A stretch of 64,000 nucleotides of DNA from Trichopria drosophilae (lineage: Eukaryota; Arthropoda; Insecta; Hymenoptera; Diapriidae). Below, piece after piece: positions 43,312 to 55,514 of this stretch; position 1 is the first letter of the stretch, and the number at the start of each line of letters is the position of its first letter. Position numbers and translations under genes: made by a program. The stretch lies in assembly GCA_030407085.1 (NCBI GenBank), contig JAQOWT010000018.1, positions 1 to 64,000 of the forward strand, in the 5' to 3' direction. The notes beneath the pieces were generated by a model that saw only the letters and a program-made list of their open reading frames with translations, searched no databases and had not been told where the DNA came from.

Positions 43312-44125
43312 GAGAGTTCTTACTTATCTCTGTGAACCTAAATCAAAACGGGATGCATCCCACATCCTCAACCCCAAATGAAACAAATAAAAAACGAAAA
43401 TAGAGTGTAAGAGAGGCGACTATTAAGTCATCCAATTCAGATTTTAATTACGCTTAATTTATTGAGACTTGCTAATATCTTTCTAATTACTTGCTAATCA
43501 ATTTAAAATGTGTTTGAATTTACAAATTGACTTGGACTTCCTAGGTCATGTTCGAACACTTGGTAAATACTAAATGGAAACAGAAATATGTTTCAAAATG
43601 TGTATTACGATAATACTTTTGTAAATAAACAATGCAAACAAACACATGGGAACTGTTCTAATACAGCGAAACGCCAAAATCCCACTTTGCCCCGTATCCC
43701 ACTTTGCACCTACTTCCCCTATATATATATTAATTTAGATTTTAACTGAAGTAGAATCGACAATAACTTTCCATTCATAATCATTTGAAACCATCGAGTA
43801 TTATAAATAAACATTTTTAAAAGATTTTTGTAAAGGAATTTCAATGAATTTGGAGTCCATACTGTAAAAGGGCCATTTTATATTGATGAATACGATAAGG
43901 GGAAGAAAAATATAAATAAATAATAAAATTATCAATAATAATTAATGGTTAAATAAATTTAAACACAAATATAAATGTACTTAGAAATAAGTGAAAATTG
44001 ATTTTGTATTGCCTATACTAAACATAGAAAAAAAATTACAGTAAAGAACGTTTGGGCTCTAGATTATCCTTTAATCATTATAATTAAAAATTACAATTAT
44101 TATTATAATTAGAAGAAATAAACCC
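43307..44125. repeat. Right part of GGGG-ended MITE plus shared flank, copy 2
   Basis: Direct copy of 4011-4824 with few differences. The MITE part ends at 43719 (CACCTACTTCCCC then TA) and the flank runs to AATAAACCC at 44125, where the right arm of the giant inverted repeat begins. No gene. Confidence 0.75.
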
Positions 44126-45164
44126 CCAGTTAGGTGGCATTTTTGCCGACGGGTGTTACAAAAAGTATCGTGTGTACCACGGGCGGAAATGCATTACACG
44201 CTCGGGCGATGCTGAATCCCTCGTCGTAATACATGCCTTTCCGCCCTAGATACACAATATACTATTGTAGTGCGTTAAATACGGCATCGTATAAGATCGA
44301 ATGAATTCAATTCTGGTATAACCGGTCGTATAAAATAGTATAAATTCGAATAAGAATCTCGAATAATCAATACGCCACTAGAAAGAAACAGAATGCAAAA
44401 TATCGATTCCGTATACTTTTTTGTTTATTGGAACCCTGTCTTACTTTGTGCTTACCCTGTAATCAGTTATGTAACAACTATGTAACATTTATGTAATGCT
44501 GTAACCATTACGTATATATTACATAACTGTGACTTTCGGCGTTTGCAGGGTAAGACTGTTATTTATGAAAGTTGTTTATTTATATATAACTGTTAACCTT
44601 GTTAACTATTTTTAGTTAATAAAAAAATAAAATAATAGTTAAAATACACTTATATTTTAAAAATATATTTGAATTGCGTCAAATCTTATGGTCATTCGGG
44701 TGATTTTGAACGATTGAATACTTTCTCATTTGCTGGATTAGGACGCAAGGGTCACATTTTCGGAAATATACCACATTTTATAGTATATTCGTTTTCGACA
44801 TATATAAAAGATGCAAAAAATATTTGGAATTCACAGAGATAGAAAAATATGTCCTACAATATTTCATTTAAAATGAAATTAACTTTTTGAAATTTGACAA
44901 AATAACTCAAGGTCCAAGAATTCGACTTTAAACTCATGATTACGATGTCATCAATTCCACAACAACGGCCTAAATATGAAAGGATATGTGATTATGTCTT
45001 CTATAAATGAAATGAAACCCTTTTCTACCTCTTAATTTTATTTTATTGAAAGTTGCACATTGTTAATCACAGAATCACTCATTCTAAGAATAATAATTTA
45101 AGATTATTAGACGTAACAGTTTCAGAATACATTTTCCCCGATTTAAAGTATTTTGTTCACTCAT
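44126..45164. other. Inner right-arm sequence: palindrome, 96-bp MITE, no gene
   Basis: Mirror of 33260-34279. It holds the palindrome (44140-44268) and the CCCTG MITE (44455-44550). Otherwise AT-rich and non-coding. Confidence 0.5.
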
Positions 45165-45168
45165 AGTT

Positions 45169-47584
45169 GACACGCTGAGAATAAAAATGGGTCAAAAATA
45201 TAACGCGGGCAAAAGTGAATTAACTTTTTTAACGCGGAAAAATGAATTAAATAATCTCCGCGAGCAAAAATGACTTATATAATGTTCAGGGCAAAAATGG
45301 ATTAAAATTATAATTCACTTTTGCTCTTATGGAATATTTAACCCACCTTTGCTCGCATCATAAAAAGTAAACCATTTTTACTCGTTAGCTGAAATTAACT
45401 TACTTTTGCCAATTTCCAAAAGTTAACCCGTTTTTGTATTAATTCGAATAATATCTACACAAAGTGACTTACGAGCATAATCATGTGTAAACATGATTCT
45501 ATTTATTTAGGAATGTTGTTAAAATATGACATTGTTATAATTGAAATCGAAAAACAACTCAATTATGAAAATAATAAAGTTTTTTTCTTACTATGATTTT
45601 GCCAGTGGAGATAGCGATAACGAATAATGTAGCATATTATTTTTGTACTTGATCATTTTTTGTTTAAGAACGCATTTATGTACTTTATAAAATATATCTA
45701 TATAATTAAACAGGTGTTGTGATTTATTCAATTATTACCGATTAACTTAAACTCGTAAACTTAGAACGAATCTTTTGAGACTAGCTTGCGAAGCTTAGCA
45801 ATGAGAAAGACCATATTATAAGGATAAGGCCTTAAGTAAAAGTAATTGCAAAGTTGATGACAATTGACAATATAAGGTGATATATTGAAATGATTATTAA
45901 GCGCGACCGTTCAAGTTCAATAATATAAAATAATAGCGCGAGCAAAAACGAATTATAATTTCAGCGCCAGCAAAAATGATATACATTTTTAATTTGGTTT
46001 TGCCCAAAAGAATATTTTATACATGTAATTTTTATCTTCATAATATTTTTATACATTTTTGCTCGTAGCGTCTAATCTCGAAAAAGTGACGTAACAGAAA
46101 ATTCTGCTAGCATCATAACAAAAATCACGTCGGATATGATACTTCGCTTGTGAAAAAGCTCTTGTGCCCTAAAATTAATCCAAACATGGCCAAAAACGCT
46201 AATTTCGATACATTTAACCTCACTTTTCTCAAAAATGCGACGGAATAGGAAAATGCTGCTAGTGTCGTCGTTTTCAGCACCAAAAACAGTTCGGATATGA
46301 TACTCTGCTTGTCAAAGGCAAAATCAGCGTCGAACAGTGATAAAGGAGCGTATATTCTGCAAATAATATGCCTCTCAATAGTTAATTCTGCCCCTGCAAT
46401 AAAAAATTGGCGAAAACAATAAGTCAATGACAATGAATATCAGTTGTACACGTCTCTTTCAAAAATTCCGAGAATTAAGCAATGTACACTGAGAGAAAGG
46501 ATCGTTTGATGTAAAAAAATATCATTCTCTTGCAAAGTTGGAATCGTTCTTTTAATGAAAAGGTGGCATTGTAATGTTAAATGCGATTCATATAATATTA
46601 GCATTTTATTTCTTATATCAGAATTGACCATTTCTTAATAGTTGAAAAACGTATACTTTGAACTCGACAGCTGCGCAAATTCACAAATAAGACATGGAAC
46701 ATGTTTCTTATACGATGAATTTGTTTATAAAATAAGCATATTTAATATTATAAACAATATCTTTAATTTATTTGTTTTCACAATAACAACCACTGAATTG
46801 CAATGGCGCTCAATCGTTCTTAACAAACCAAACAAAGCAGCCGGGTTGTCATTTGAGGTTGTGTTACGATGCGTATCGACTCCAACCTTACATTTTGTAG
46901 CTATTATCATTACTTTATAGATACAAACTCATAGTAAACAAGCGGTTTCTTAACTATTATGAACCGTTTGGTTGCATTTAATAGATATTTCTTAAAGATA
47001 TAAAATGCATTGTTTGCACTAAGAAATGTCAGCTTTATATGAAATGAATAATTATTTTATACTTAAAAAATTATTGGATTCGCTGTATTTAAATATATGA
47101 TTTCTTAACTATTAAGAAGCCTTCTTTTTAGTAAACAATCCTTTCCTCAGTGTAGAAGCATACCAAATTGAATACTTTTATTACAGAATTAACATAAGAG
47201 GAGGGTATAATAGTGTAATCAGGGAATTAACACAAATAATGATTAAAATTTTAAATCATTTGTAGATTTTTAAAAGAATCCCAAAAGTTTAAAAATTGCG
47301 ATATCAAAGCGAACAAGTTTCTATACAAAATTATAACACGAGCAAAGATAAGTTAAAATTTCTTTGCTGGTAAAAGTGACTTATAATTTCCGAGCGGGCA
47401 AGAATGACTTAAATTTCTAATTTGTTTTTGTCCTGAAGAATATTTTGAATCATTTTTGCTCTCACAATAGTGTAACTCACTTTTGCCCACAGCCTGTAAT
47501 TTGTTTCGTCTTTGCTCGCGAACAGAATAATAACCCATTTTTTCTCGCGGCGTATGTTTAGCCCGTTTTTGCTATCAGTGTGTC
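45169..47584. mobile_element. Family A non-autonomous DNA element, complete copy (right arm)
   Basis: Mirror image of 30843-33255. Ends GACACGCTGAG and CAGTGTGTC lie between AGTT repeats (45165-45168 and 47585-47588). Because the flanks are the same as in the left arm, the insertion predates the arm duplication. No transposase. Confidence 0.7.
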
Positions 47585-47588
47585 AGTT

Positions 47589-48032
47589 AAAGCTCGTAGC
47601 AACGCATTGAACACGATTTTTTCCTTAACCCTATGATTTTTGTGGAGTTGATATGATAAACAATATTAAAAGATATTAAGTTTAGATAAAGAACGAGATA
47701 CTATACTTAGTATTTCAACAAACTTATGCATTAAATAAAAAAAAAGGGGTCCACTTTGTGGACTTAAACAACTTTTATCGTTAGCTTATATTGCATAAAA
47801 AATAAAAATAGTTAAAAATCATTAGTTCATAACACAGACAGAAAAATAGAGCCCCAACTTCTGACTTCTTTTAGAGCATATTTCGAAATCATTCTGAACT
47901 CTTTTTTATTTTACTGTCTGGGACGTTAATGTTTATACATTCTACATAATAAATATCTAACATACTTGAGATTGAAACTTTCACTAATCGTGACAGAATT
48001 TTAGTACAATTTTGACCAAGGTTTTTGTTATA
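47589..48032. other. Arm sequence up to the BEL insertion, no gene recognised
   Basis: Mirror of about 30400-30838. AT-rich. It contains a run AAAAAAAAAGGGGTCCACTT seen in the left arm too. No coding region. Confidence 0.5.
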
Positions 48033-48037
48033 GCCTG

Positions 48038-48701
48038 TGTTCGTTAATTGCCGTGTGCCCAATCTTAGTGCACCGCGACCTTCAACTGCGTGGTCCCAGA
48101 ATCCGTTGGTCCAGCACTGAGCAAAGGTTGGAGTTTGGAAAATGCGGGTGGAAATGAATATTAGCAGATCAATCCAAAACACTGTATATTTCGATTGCAC
48201 TATGCATTTAAGCGCGAACGACACTATTCGGAGCGCGTGGCGGGAGATGACGGTCCACCGGTGTTTCGGACGAATTATTCCTTAAAATATTGAAATGAAA
48301 GACTGCAAAGGTAAATTTGCGGAGATCTTACGAGATCTGCTACGCGGATGCGGCGGAAAAGCGGTTCAGATGTACAGATGTCGGCGCGGGCAAAATCGTA
48401 TACTCCGATTTGGAGAACAGGTGTTCTCGCGGAGATGACCTTATCGAATCTTGCCGTCTTCCCGGAAAAGCGATTCCGAGAAAACCGCAGCGACGGAAGT
48501 GGAATTCGTATAGTGAGAATTCCTTAAAAACAATTTAAAGGGCCAGTAGGCGCGAGATTCAAAATGCGATAAGCGCTTATCTATAATAGCAAGCGCGGTG
48601 ACGGTACCGGCGCTGTTGAGTGTGCGCGTGAGCCAACAGATGGCGTTGCGATGTCGCTTTCGAAGCGAAACGACGACGGTAGTTTCGGACATAGCGCAAC
48701 A
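48038..48701 (-). repeat. 3' LTR of the BEL/Pao element
   Basis: Left LTR in the window and downstream LTR of the minus-strand element. Identical in length to the other LTR with one transition. The bases just upstream in element orientation (48702-48717, AAGGCGGGCGGTAA) are purine-rich and fit the polypurine tract. Short ORFs inside are not genes. Confidence 0.9.
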
Positions 48702-48763
48702 TTACCGCCCGCCTTGCGACGTTTGGGTCGCAATATAATACTAAACATATCTAAAACTTAAGA

Positions 48764-51700
48764 CTAAAGTGTTGTGAGACACGACTCAGGCTCCAGGTCA
48801 ACCGGAAGCAATGCCAGTTTCACGAGAGGTCGTTGAAACGTTTTGATCGCCGTGCGAACCGTTACCGCTCGGACCTGACCGTCATGACCCGGATGGCATT
48901 TCACAACGCGAGCCATCTTCCATTTCGAGGGAGGAAGCTGTGTGTCTCTCACAAGCACTAATTGACCGCACTTAATATTAGGCGTACGAGTGAGCCACTT
49001 GGAGCGGTGCTGGCATGATAGTATATAGTCTCGGGACCAGTCGTGCCAGAAACGCTCCAAAGTTTGTTGGAGAATTTTCCAACGCGTATGCAGTCGTTGC
49101 GAATACTTTACACTAATCGAGATCGGGTGTGCCATCAGGGGGCCGCCGACAAGGAAATGCCCTGGTGTTAAGGCGTCGAGGCTTTCGACGTCGTCGGTAA
49201 GCGGAGCTAGGGGGCGAGAATTTAAACATGCTTCGATTTTGCAAAGCAAGGTGTTCAACTCCTCGTAAGTAGGCGTTTGGGATCCAAGCGCTCGCTTGAG
49301 ATGTCGCTTCATCGCCTTCACCCCGGCCTCCCACAGCCCACCGAAGTGAGGAGCTGCGGGCGGGATGAAGTGCCAATCGACGCCATGTTCAGCGGCGTGT
49401 GCCTGGAACTCGTCGCTTCTAATCGCGGCGCGATACGCAGATTGCAGCTCCCTATCGGCGCCCTGAAAATTAGGACCACAATCGCTGAACATTTTACTTG
49501 GTAAACCGCGACGCGAGTAAAATCGTTCAAATGCCGCGATGAACGCATCTGTGGAGTACGCGCATACTGTTTCCAAATGTATAGCTCGTGACGCCATACA
49601 TATAAAAACAGCGACGTAAACAAGCATTGATTTATGTCCGCGACCGCCCGCCAAGCGCATATTAAAGGGGCCAGCGTAATCTACGCCGCATTCTTCAAAC
49701 GCGCGAGAGGGTCGCGTAACGCGGGCCGGCGGCAGAGAACCCATCACCTGCGATGGCACCCGGGCGGCGAATCGAACGCAGGAGAGGCAGCGAGCAACCA
49801 CTGAGCGGACCGTTTTACGTGCGTGCAGGATCCACACCTGATCACGTACTGTGCTTAGCGTCAGCATGATGCTTCCATGAAGGCACCTCATGTGCGCTTG
49901 TTCGATGAGCAAGCGGGACACATGACCTGACGGTAAGATCACGGGGAATTTCTGAGAGAATGTAAAGTTCGTGTGTGACAGCCGTCCTCCTACGCGTAAC
50001 AATCCGCTCGCGTCGAGAAACGGGTTGAGTCTTTTGAGGCGGCTTGCTTTGGGAAGTCGTTGTCCTATATCTAACCTGCGGGTTCCATCTGATGATGTTT
50101 GATTACGAGAAATCAATAGTATCTCGTCTTTGAAAGATGTAGACTGGAGAAGTGAGAAAACGCGATGCTTGACGCGTTCCAACTGCTTGGCGAGAGAGCA
50201 GTTTCTCATTTCACGATTCCAATTTTTTGACCATAATAATACATATCTAATCGTTTTGCATAGTTTTGTCCAGCTGGAGAATCTATTAAGGAGGTCGTCG
50301 ACAGCGCATTCGGCCGTCGGCTTAATATCCCCGTGGAAAACTTCGACCTTCCGTTCCAGCGGTGCATCAGGGTTAATTGATGGCGAGAGCGTTGGCCATT
50401 CTGCCTCTGGCTGTTGTAACCAGGAGGGGCCGTGCCACCAAATTTTTGAAGAAAGCAGTTCGCCGATTGATACGCCTCGCGACGCTAAGTCGGCAGGGTT
50501 ATCCGCACTACACACATGACGCCAAGGGGCATCGAGTGATGTGTGAATTTCGGATACTCGGTTGGCTACGAAAGTTTTCCACTGGGATGGAGAATTTTGC
50601 AGCCAGGCGAGGACGATTGTCGCATCAGTCCAGCACGTTACAGGGCACTGGGCGAATGCAGGCGCGGCTCGAATTTGGGACAGGAGTCGAGAGAGCAGCA
50701 CGGCTCCGCTGAGCTCTAAGCGGGGTATCGAAAGCGTTTTCAGGGGCGCTACTCGAGTTTTTGCCGTAAGCAACGCAGTTTGAATATTTTTATGGCTGTC
50801 GACGCACCGAACGTAAACCGCTGCTGCGTACGCCTTCTCGGATGCGTCCGAAAAGCCGTGCAGTTCGTAGCGAACGGAAGGTGACATTCCCAGCCATCGA
50901 GGTATGCTGAGTTGCTTTAGTAGAGGCAGACTCTCATAAAAGGTGACCCAGGAGGAAGTTAGTTCCGGCGTAAGTGGAGTGTCCCAATCGGCAGCATTCT
51001 GCCACAAGCGTTGCATGAAAATCTTCGCGATTATGATGATTGGGGCGATCCATCCCAACGGGTCAAACATACGCGCGATTTGTGAAAGCACCGCTCGTTT
51101 TGTCCATTCAGTGGGCGGCGAGAAATTAAAATAATAGCCGTACGCGTCGGATGCAGGATGCCACGTTATGCCTAATACTTTGACACTTTCGTCGTCTTGC
51201 AAAGTTTTAGTGCACGAAAGGCCGTGGTCATCTTCGTCTATATCCTGAAGTAGGCTCGCGGAGTTACTTATCCACTTGCGTAACCGAAAGTGTGCGGTAG
51301 CAAGTAAGTTAATCAGCTGATCGCGTGTCTCTCTTAACTTATCTTCAGTGTCGGCGCCGAGAAGCGCATCATCGACGAAGAAGTTCGTTAAGAGAGCCTG
51401 TTTTCCGAGAGGAAAACGTGCTCCTTCGTCTTCGGCTAGTTGCCGAAGGACGCGAAGAGCCAAATATGGCGCGCTTGCAGTCCCATAGGTGACTGTGAGG
51501 AGTTCTAATTCAGAAATTTGATCCGTTGGCGACCGACGCCATAAAATGTGTTGTAAGTGCAAATCGCGGTTATCGACGAGAATTTGTCGATACATTTTAG
51601 CAATGTCGGCCGCATAGACATATCTATGCGTCCGCCATTGCGTATGTAACGTCGGAAGATCTGCCTGCAATTTGGGACCGACGAATTGCAGGGAATTTAA

Positions 51701-54061
51701 TGATTGTCCGTTTGTGGACTTTGCGGATGCATTAAATACAACGCGAGTTTGCGAAGTGGTACTCGACGTTTTCACTATAGCATGATGCGGCAAATAGACG
51801 ACTGGGGTATACGTTGGCTCATTTGGTGCGGGACGCAAATGTCCTAACCGAGCGTATTCGTCTATGAAAGCGACATAGGCGTCGCGTTCAACGGGTTTTG
51901 TCGCGAATCTACGTTCCATTGATAGGAGACATTGTAGAGCCCGGCAGCGGGTATCGCCGATAGCGATGGGATCGGGGTCTCTTAGTGGGATTCGGACTGT
52001 GTATTGTCCGTTTGGACACCGCGAATGCGTTTTGGCGAAATGTGTTTCGCAGCGTTTGTCTTCTTCAGATAGGACATCGCGTAGGGGAACGTCTTCGATT
52101 TCCCAAAATCGAGTTATGGACGCGTTTAATTCCCTAAAATCGTGCATATGGTGTGCGTGATGGATGTGTACGGAGGTCGCATCGGGTTGCTCACTTTTCG
52201 CGCTCACGCCCGAGAGAATCCACCCAAAGACGGTATTCAGCGCGACCGGCTCATCGCGTTGTCCGCGCACGATTCCATCGCGAAGCGCGTAGGGGTATAC
52301 ATCTGCTCCGATAAGTGCATGAATGGTAGTATCGTCGGTGGGGTTGCCATCGGCAAAATTCAGATTTTTTAAATGCGGCCAATGTGAAATGGGAAATCTG
52401 AATTTTGGCGTATACGCTGTCAGGCGGTCGATGACTAGCGCGTCGGACGACAGTCTAACCTCGTTATCATATGCGGACAGGATTGAAATCGGAATCATCT
52501 TTTTCACGTGTGCGGTTCCGGTCGAACCAAGTCCCGTAACTTGGATGTTCGCGGCGCATTCCTTTGTTCGCAGCAAGTTCGCGGCCTTTTGTGAAATAAA
52601 AGTGCGAGTCGATCCGGGATCGAGCAGCGCGCGTAATCTAACAGTGCGTTGCGAAGCGGATGTGATAACCACCCAAGCAGTAGCCAGTATTATATGAGAA
52701 AGAGTACTGGGAGTACTCAGATGAGATTGGACCAAATCTGCGTCCATCGCGGTGCTGGTGCTTGCTTGTGTGGTCGTCGAAACTGGCGACATTTCGTTTT
52801 GCGTAGTTTTTTTGTTATTAATATTATTATTATGTAAAAGTGAATTGTGTCGTTCTGCACAATGGACACACGATTTTCCACTTTTACATTGCGTTATCTT
52901 ATGACCGCTTGATAAGCAATTAACGCATAGAGCATTTGTTTTTACTATGTCCCAGCGTTGGGACAACGACATTTGTCCGAATTTCGGACATCTAAATATA
53001 AAATGTGCAGATTTGCACACGATGCATTTCGAATTTGAATGCGTATTCGTGTTGGCGTGAAGTACTTGAGCGTGGGAGGCTGAGGCAGGTTTTGTACGCG
53101 CTACAGTTGAACTTGATTTCAACTTTTCAAATCCGCACGCGGCTTCTAGCGACCTTATTTTAGCCGTTAAAAAATTCGTTAATTGAGCTAACGTTGCGTA
53201 TTCATCTCCGTCCAGAGAAAAATCCCATGCCTCACGCGTACCTCGATCAAGTCGTTGCGTAATTAAAAATACTGAAATGTCATCAGCAACCGGGCGTTCC
53301 AATTTGCTGAGCGCATCGATCGATTCTTGGGCAGAATCCAATAATTTACGTAATTCGATAGGCGAATTATCCCGTGACACCGATTTTAATGCAAATAAAT
53401 TCGATAAATATAAGTTCAAAAGTCGTCGTCGATTCTCGTATCTGTCTTTCAAGAGTTTCCACGCGATTTCAAAATTTTGAACGGTAAGAGACATATTTTT
53501 TAAAATATTCGCGGCCTCTCCGTCGAGGCATGACTTTAAATAATAAAGTTTTTGAAAGGAGTCAAAATCGTTATTTTTCAAAAACAAAGCGGTGAAGTGA
53601 TCGCGGAATTCTGCCCATTCGGTGTAAATACCCGAAAAACGTGGAAGTTTAATCGCAGGTACTTGCGGTCTTGTAGAGATGCTGGCTGCAACGGGAGCGT
53701 CGGTGTGTCTCGGCGTGGCTGGCGTTGGTGCAGTGAGTCGTACAACAGCTGACAGGCCTGCAACTGTGTCGAAGTATATGGTCTCAGCTGATGCGAAGAA
53801 CTCGTCTGCAAAATAGCTGTCAGTGGCGCAAGAGGCCATTTCGCTGAACTTGAGTAGCTCCTGGTGGCGCTCTGACATTTGTTGCCATAAATTTGTGACG
53901 TTGTCGCGGCGCGCGACTGCTTGATCGTACGTCAGATCTGATCGTTGCAGAACTGCCGACGTTCGGTTTATGGCTTTGAGCGCATCACTCTGCGAAACTG
54001 TCAGCCGAACAAACTGATGATACAGTTCGTCTGGATCGGTTTGAGCTCGCGTTTTAGGCAT
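48764..54061 (-). CDS. BEL/Pao Gag-Pol polyprotein, intact
   Basis: A single 1,765-residue frame makes capsid and replication enzymes for reverse transcription and integration. Domains in order: gag of the DUF1759 type (about 140-300), two CCHC zinc knuckles (about 350-405, e.g. CVNCLSSGHKITQC), a retropepsin-like protease (LLDPGSTRTF, catalytic D481), reverse transcriptase (D819 in YAADIAKMY; FVDD at D897-D898), RNase H (HGFSDASEKAY near 1071), an H2C2 zinc motif near 1400, integrase with D1461 (CGVDYAG), D1527 (SDCGPNF) and E1578 (GGLWEAG), and a DUF5641 tail. The ATG at 54061 is the first in frame after the leader. A single gag-pol frame of this length is normal for BEL/Pao. No envelope ORF follows; the stop lies about 62 bp before the 3' LTR. 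All key residues are present, so the copy may be active. Confidence 0.95.
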   Translation of the reverse strand: MPKTRAQTDPDELYHQFVRLTVSQSDALKAINRTSAVLQRSDLTYDQAVARRDNVTNLWQQMSERHQELLKFSEMASCATDSYFADEFFASAETIYFDTVAGLSAVVRLTAPTPATPRHTDAPVAASISTRPQVPAIKLPRFSGIYTEWAEFRDHFTALFLKNNDFDSFQKLYYLKSCLDGEAANILKNMSLTVQNFEIAWKLLKDRYENRRRLLNLYLSNLFALKSVSRDNSPIELRKLLDSAQESIDALSKLERPVADDISVFLITQRLDRGTREAWDFSLDGDEYATLAQLTNFLTAKIRSLEAACGFEKLKSSSTVARTKPASASHAQVLHANTNTHSNSKCIVCKSAHFIFRCPKFGQMSLSQRWDIVKTNALCVNCLSSGHKITQCKSGKSCVHCAERHNSLLHNNNINNKKTTQNEMSPVSTTTQASTSTAMDADLVQSHLSTPSTLSHIILATAWVVITSASQRTVRLRALLDPGSTRTFISQKAANLLRTKECAANIQVTGLGSTGTAHVKKMIPISILSAYDNEVRLSSDALVIDRLTAYTPKFRFPISHWPHLKNLNFADGNPTDDTTIHALIGADVYPYALRDGIVRGQRDEPVALNTVFGWILSGVSAKSEQPDATSVHIHHAHHMHDFRELNASITRFWEIEDVPLRDVLSEEDKRCETHFAKTHSRCPNGQYTVRIPLRDPDPIAIGDTRCRALQCLLSMERRFATKPVERDAYVAFIDEYARLGHLRPAPNEPTYTPVVYLPHHAIVKTSSTTSQTRVVFNASAKSTNGQSLNSLQFVGPKLQADLPTLHTQWRTHRYVYAADIAKMYRQILVDNRDLHLQHILWRRSPTDQISELELLTVTYGTASAPYLALRVLRQLAEDEGARFPLGKQALLTNFFVDDALLGADTEDKLRETRDQLINLLATAHFRLRKWISNSASLLQDIDEDDHGLSCTKTLQDDESVKVLGITWHPASDAYGYYFNFSPPTEWTKRAVLSQIARMFDPLGWIAPIIIIAKIFMQRLWQNAADWDTPLTPELTSSWVTFYESLPLLKQLSIPRWLGMSPSVRYELHGFSDASEKAYAAAVYVRCVDSHKNIQTALLTAKTRVAPLKTLSIPRLELSGAVLLSRLLSQIRAAPAFAQCPVTCWTDATIVLAWLQNSPSQWKTFVANRVSEIHTSLDAPWRHVCSADNPADLASRGVSIGELLSSKIWWHGPSWLQQPEAEWPTLSPSINPDAPLERKVEVFHGDIKPTAECAVDDLLNRFSSWTKLCKTIRYVLLWSKNWNREMRNCSLAKQLERVKHRVFSLLQSTSFKDEILLISRNQTSSDGTRRLDIGQRLPKASRLKRLNPFLDASGLLRVGGRLSHTNFTFSQKFPVILPSGHVSRLLIEQAHMRCLHGSIMLTLSTVRDQVWILHARKTVRSVVARCLSCVRFAARVPSQVMGSLPPARVTRPSRAFEECGVDYAGPFNMRLAGGRGHKSMLVYVAVFICMASRAIHLETVCAYSTDAFIAAFERFYSRRGLPSKMFSDCGPNFQGADRELQSAYRAAIRSDEFQAHAAEHGVDWHFIPPAAPHFGGLWEAGVKAMKRHLKRALGSQTPTYEELNTLLCKIEACLNSRPLAPLTDDVESLDALTPGHFLVGGPLMAHPISISVKYSQRLHTRWKILQQTLERFWHDWSRDYILSCQHRSKWLTRTPNIKCGQLVLVRDTQLPPSKWKMARVVKCHPGHDGQVRAVTVRTAIKTFQRPLVKLALLPVDLEPESCLTTL

Positions 54062-54850
54062 CGTAAATTATTAATTGCTATTTTGGACGATAGCTGAATG
54101 TTTTTTGTCGATTTGATGCACTAAATTGTGCGAGAAAATCGAGCGAGTATTATAAGTATTTCGGGTGAATATACTTATGCATATAGGACACGCACGGGTT
54201 GCGTGCTGCTAGGCGAATGGCGTGGAACGTCGTTTTCGGGATTCCCACCCCGGCCGTAGGCGGGCCGGTTGCTAGGTGACGCGTGTTAGCGGGGGACACT
54301 TTCACCAAAGTCGGTAGACTTCTCGGGAGTCCGAGAGTTTCCGAAAGCGCTTGACTTGGCTCTGGAGAGAGAGAGAGGGTGCGAGTGGGGACTCGTACCG
54401 AAGCGGAATTGCTGGTTTCGCGACTTCTCGGAGGAGTTCGTGCGGCGAGGCTCCGAGTGGGGCCGGAGGAGGCCGAACCGTTCCGGAAAGTGTTTACGGG
54501 AGAGGAGCCCAAATCTGGCCCCTCACCGTGACGTCACGAAGCGTCGCGTGATCGGAAGTCGAGCGACTCCGGAGGTGGCCGAACGCGGCCGAAAGCGAGA
54601 TTGAAGCCGAAGTGATTAATCTTATTAGCGCGCGCGTCCGCATAAATTTGAAATTATGCGCACGAAATGAATGGTTTTTTTTTTGTCCAGGTTTCACTAG
54701 CACTGACTTTCACTACGGAGACACTAGTGAAGACACTATTGACACTGTCCAAAAAAAAAGTTCGAAAGTCCAAAATTCCACTGCACTGCGATGTAATCCG
54801 GATGCTGCGGAGGCTGGATGTAGATGCGGATCCTGGCAGGATCGCCAAGA
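54062..54850 (-). other. BEL/Pao 5' leader with primer-binding site
   Basis: Non-coding leader between the 5' LTR and the gag ATG, GC-rich. The primer-binding site lies three bases inside the LTR at 54832-54847; on the minus strand it reads TGGCGATCCTGCCAGG. This complements the 3' end of an arginine tRNA with added CCA (from memory of insect tRNA-Arg sequences). ORFs in the leader on either strand are not supported as genes. Confidence 0.65.
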
Positions 54851-55514
54851 TGTTCGTTAATTGCCGTGTGCCCAATCTTAGTGCACCGCGACCTTCAACT
54901 GCGTGGTCCCAGAATCCGTTGGTCCAGCACTGAGCAAAGGTTGGAGTTTGGAAAATGCGGGTGGAAATGAATATTAGCAGATCAATCCAAAACACTGTAT
55001 ATTTCGATTGCACTATGCATTTAAGCGCGAACGACACTATTCGGAGCGCGTGGCGGGAGATGACGGTCCACCGGTGTTTCGGACGAATTATTCCTTAAAA
55101 TATTGAAATGAAAGACTGCAAAGGTAAATTTGCGGAGATCTTACGAGATCTGCTACGCGGATGCGGCGGAAAAGCGGTTCAGATGTACAGATGTCGGCGC
55201 GGGCAAAATCGTATACTCCGATTTGGAGAACAGGTGTTCTCGCGGAGACGACCTTATCGAATCTTGCCGTCTTCCCGGAAAAGCGATTCCGAGAAAACCG
55301 CAGCGACGGAAGTGGAATTCGTATAGTGAGAATTCCTTAAAAACAATTTAAAGGGCCAGTAGGCGCGAGATTCAAAATGCGATAAGCGCTTATCTATAAT
55401 AGCAAGCGCGGTGACGGTACCGGCGCTGTTGAGTGTGCGCGTGAGCCAACAGATGGCGTTGCGATGTCGCTTTCGAAGCGAAACGACGACGGTAGTTTCG
55501 GACATAGCGCAACA
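54851..55514 (-). repeat. 5' LTR of the BEL/Pao element
   Basis: Upstream LTR of the minus-strand element, driving its transcription. TG...CA ends; target duplication GCCTG immediately outside at 55515-55519. Confidence 0.9.

Larger units (their letters stand above)
48038..55514 (-). mobile_element. Complete BEL/Pao LTR retrotransposon
   Basis: Two 664-bp LTRs (48038-48701 and 54851-55514; TG...CA ends) flank one uninterrupted gag-pol frame on the minus strand. A perfect 5-bp target duplication GCCTG lies at 48033-48037 and 55515-55519. The left arm holds the unoccupied site near 30403 (TTTTTGTTATAG then AATGAACATT on the complement). By eye the LTRs differ at one position (T at 48436, C at 55249). 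The region is visibly more GC-rich than the arms around it. Complete structure, open frame and near-identical LTRs indicate a very recent insertion. Confidence 0.95.

Noticed and set aside
48317..48692. ORFs of 73-83 codons in both BEL/Pao LTRs
   Set aside because: Identical only because the LTRs are nearly identical. They lie in regulatory LTR sequence.
48038..55514. Endogenous retrovirus with envelope gene
   Set aside because: No ORF lies between the gag-pol stop and the 3' LTR. The domain order is that of BEL/Pao retrotransposons.
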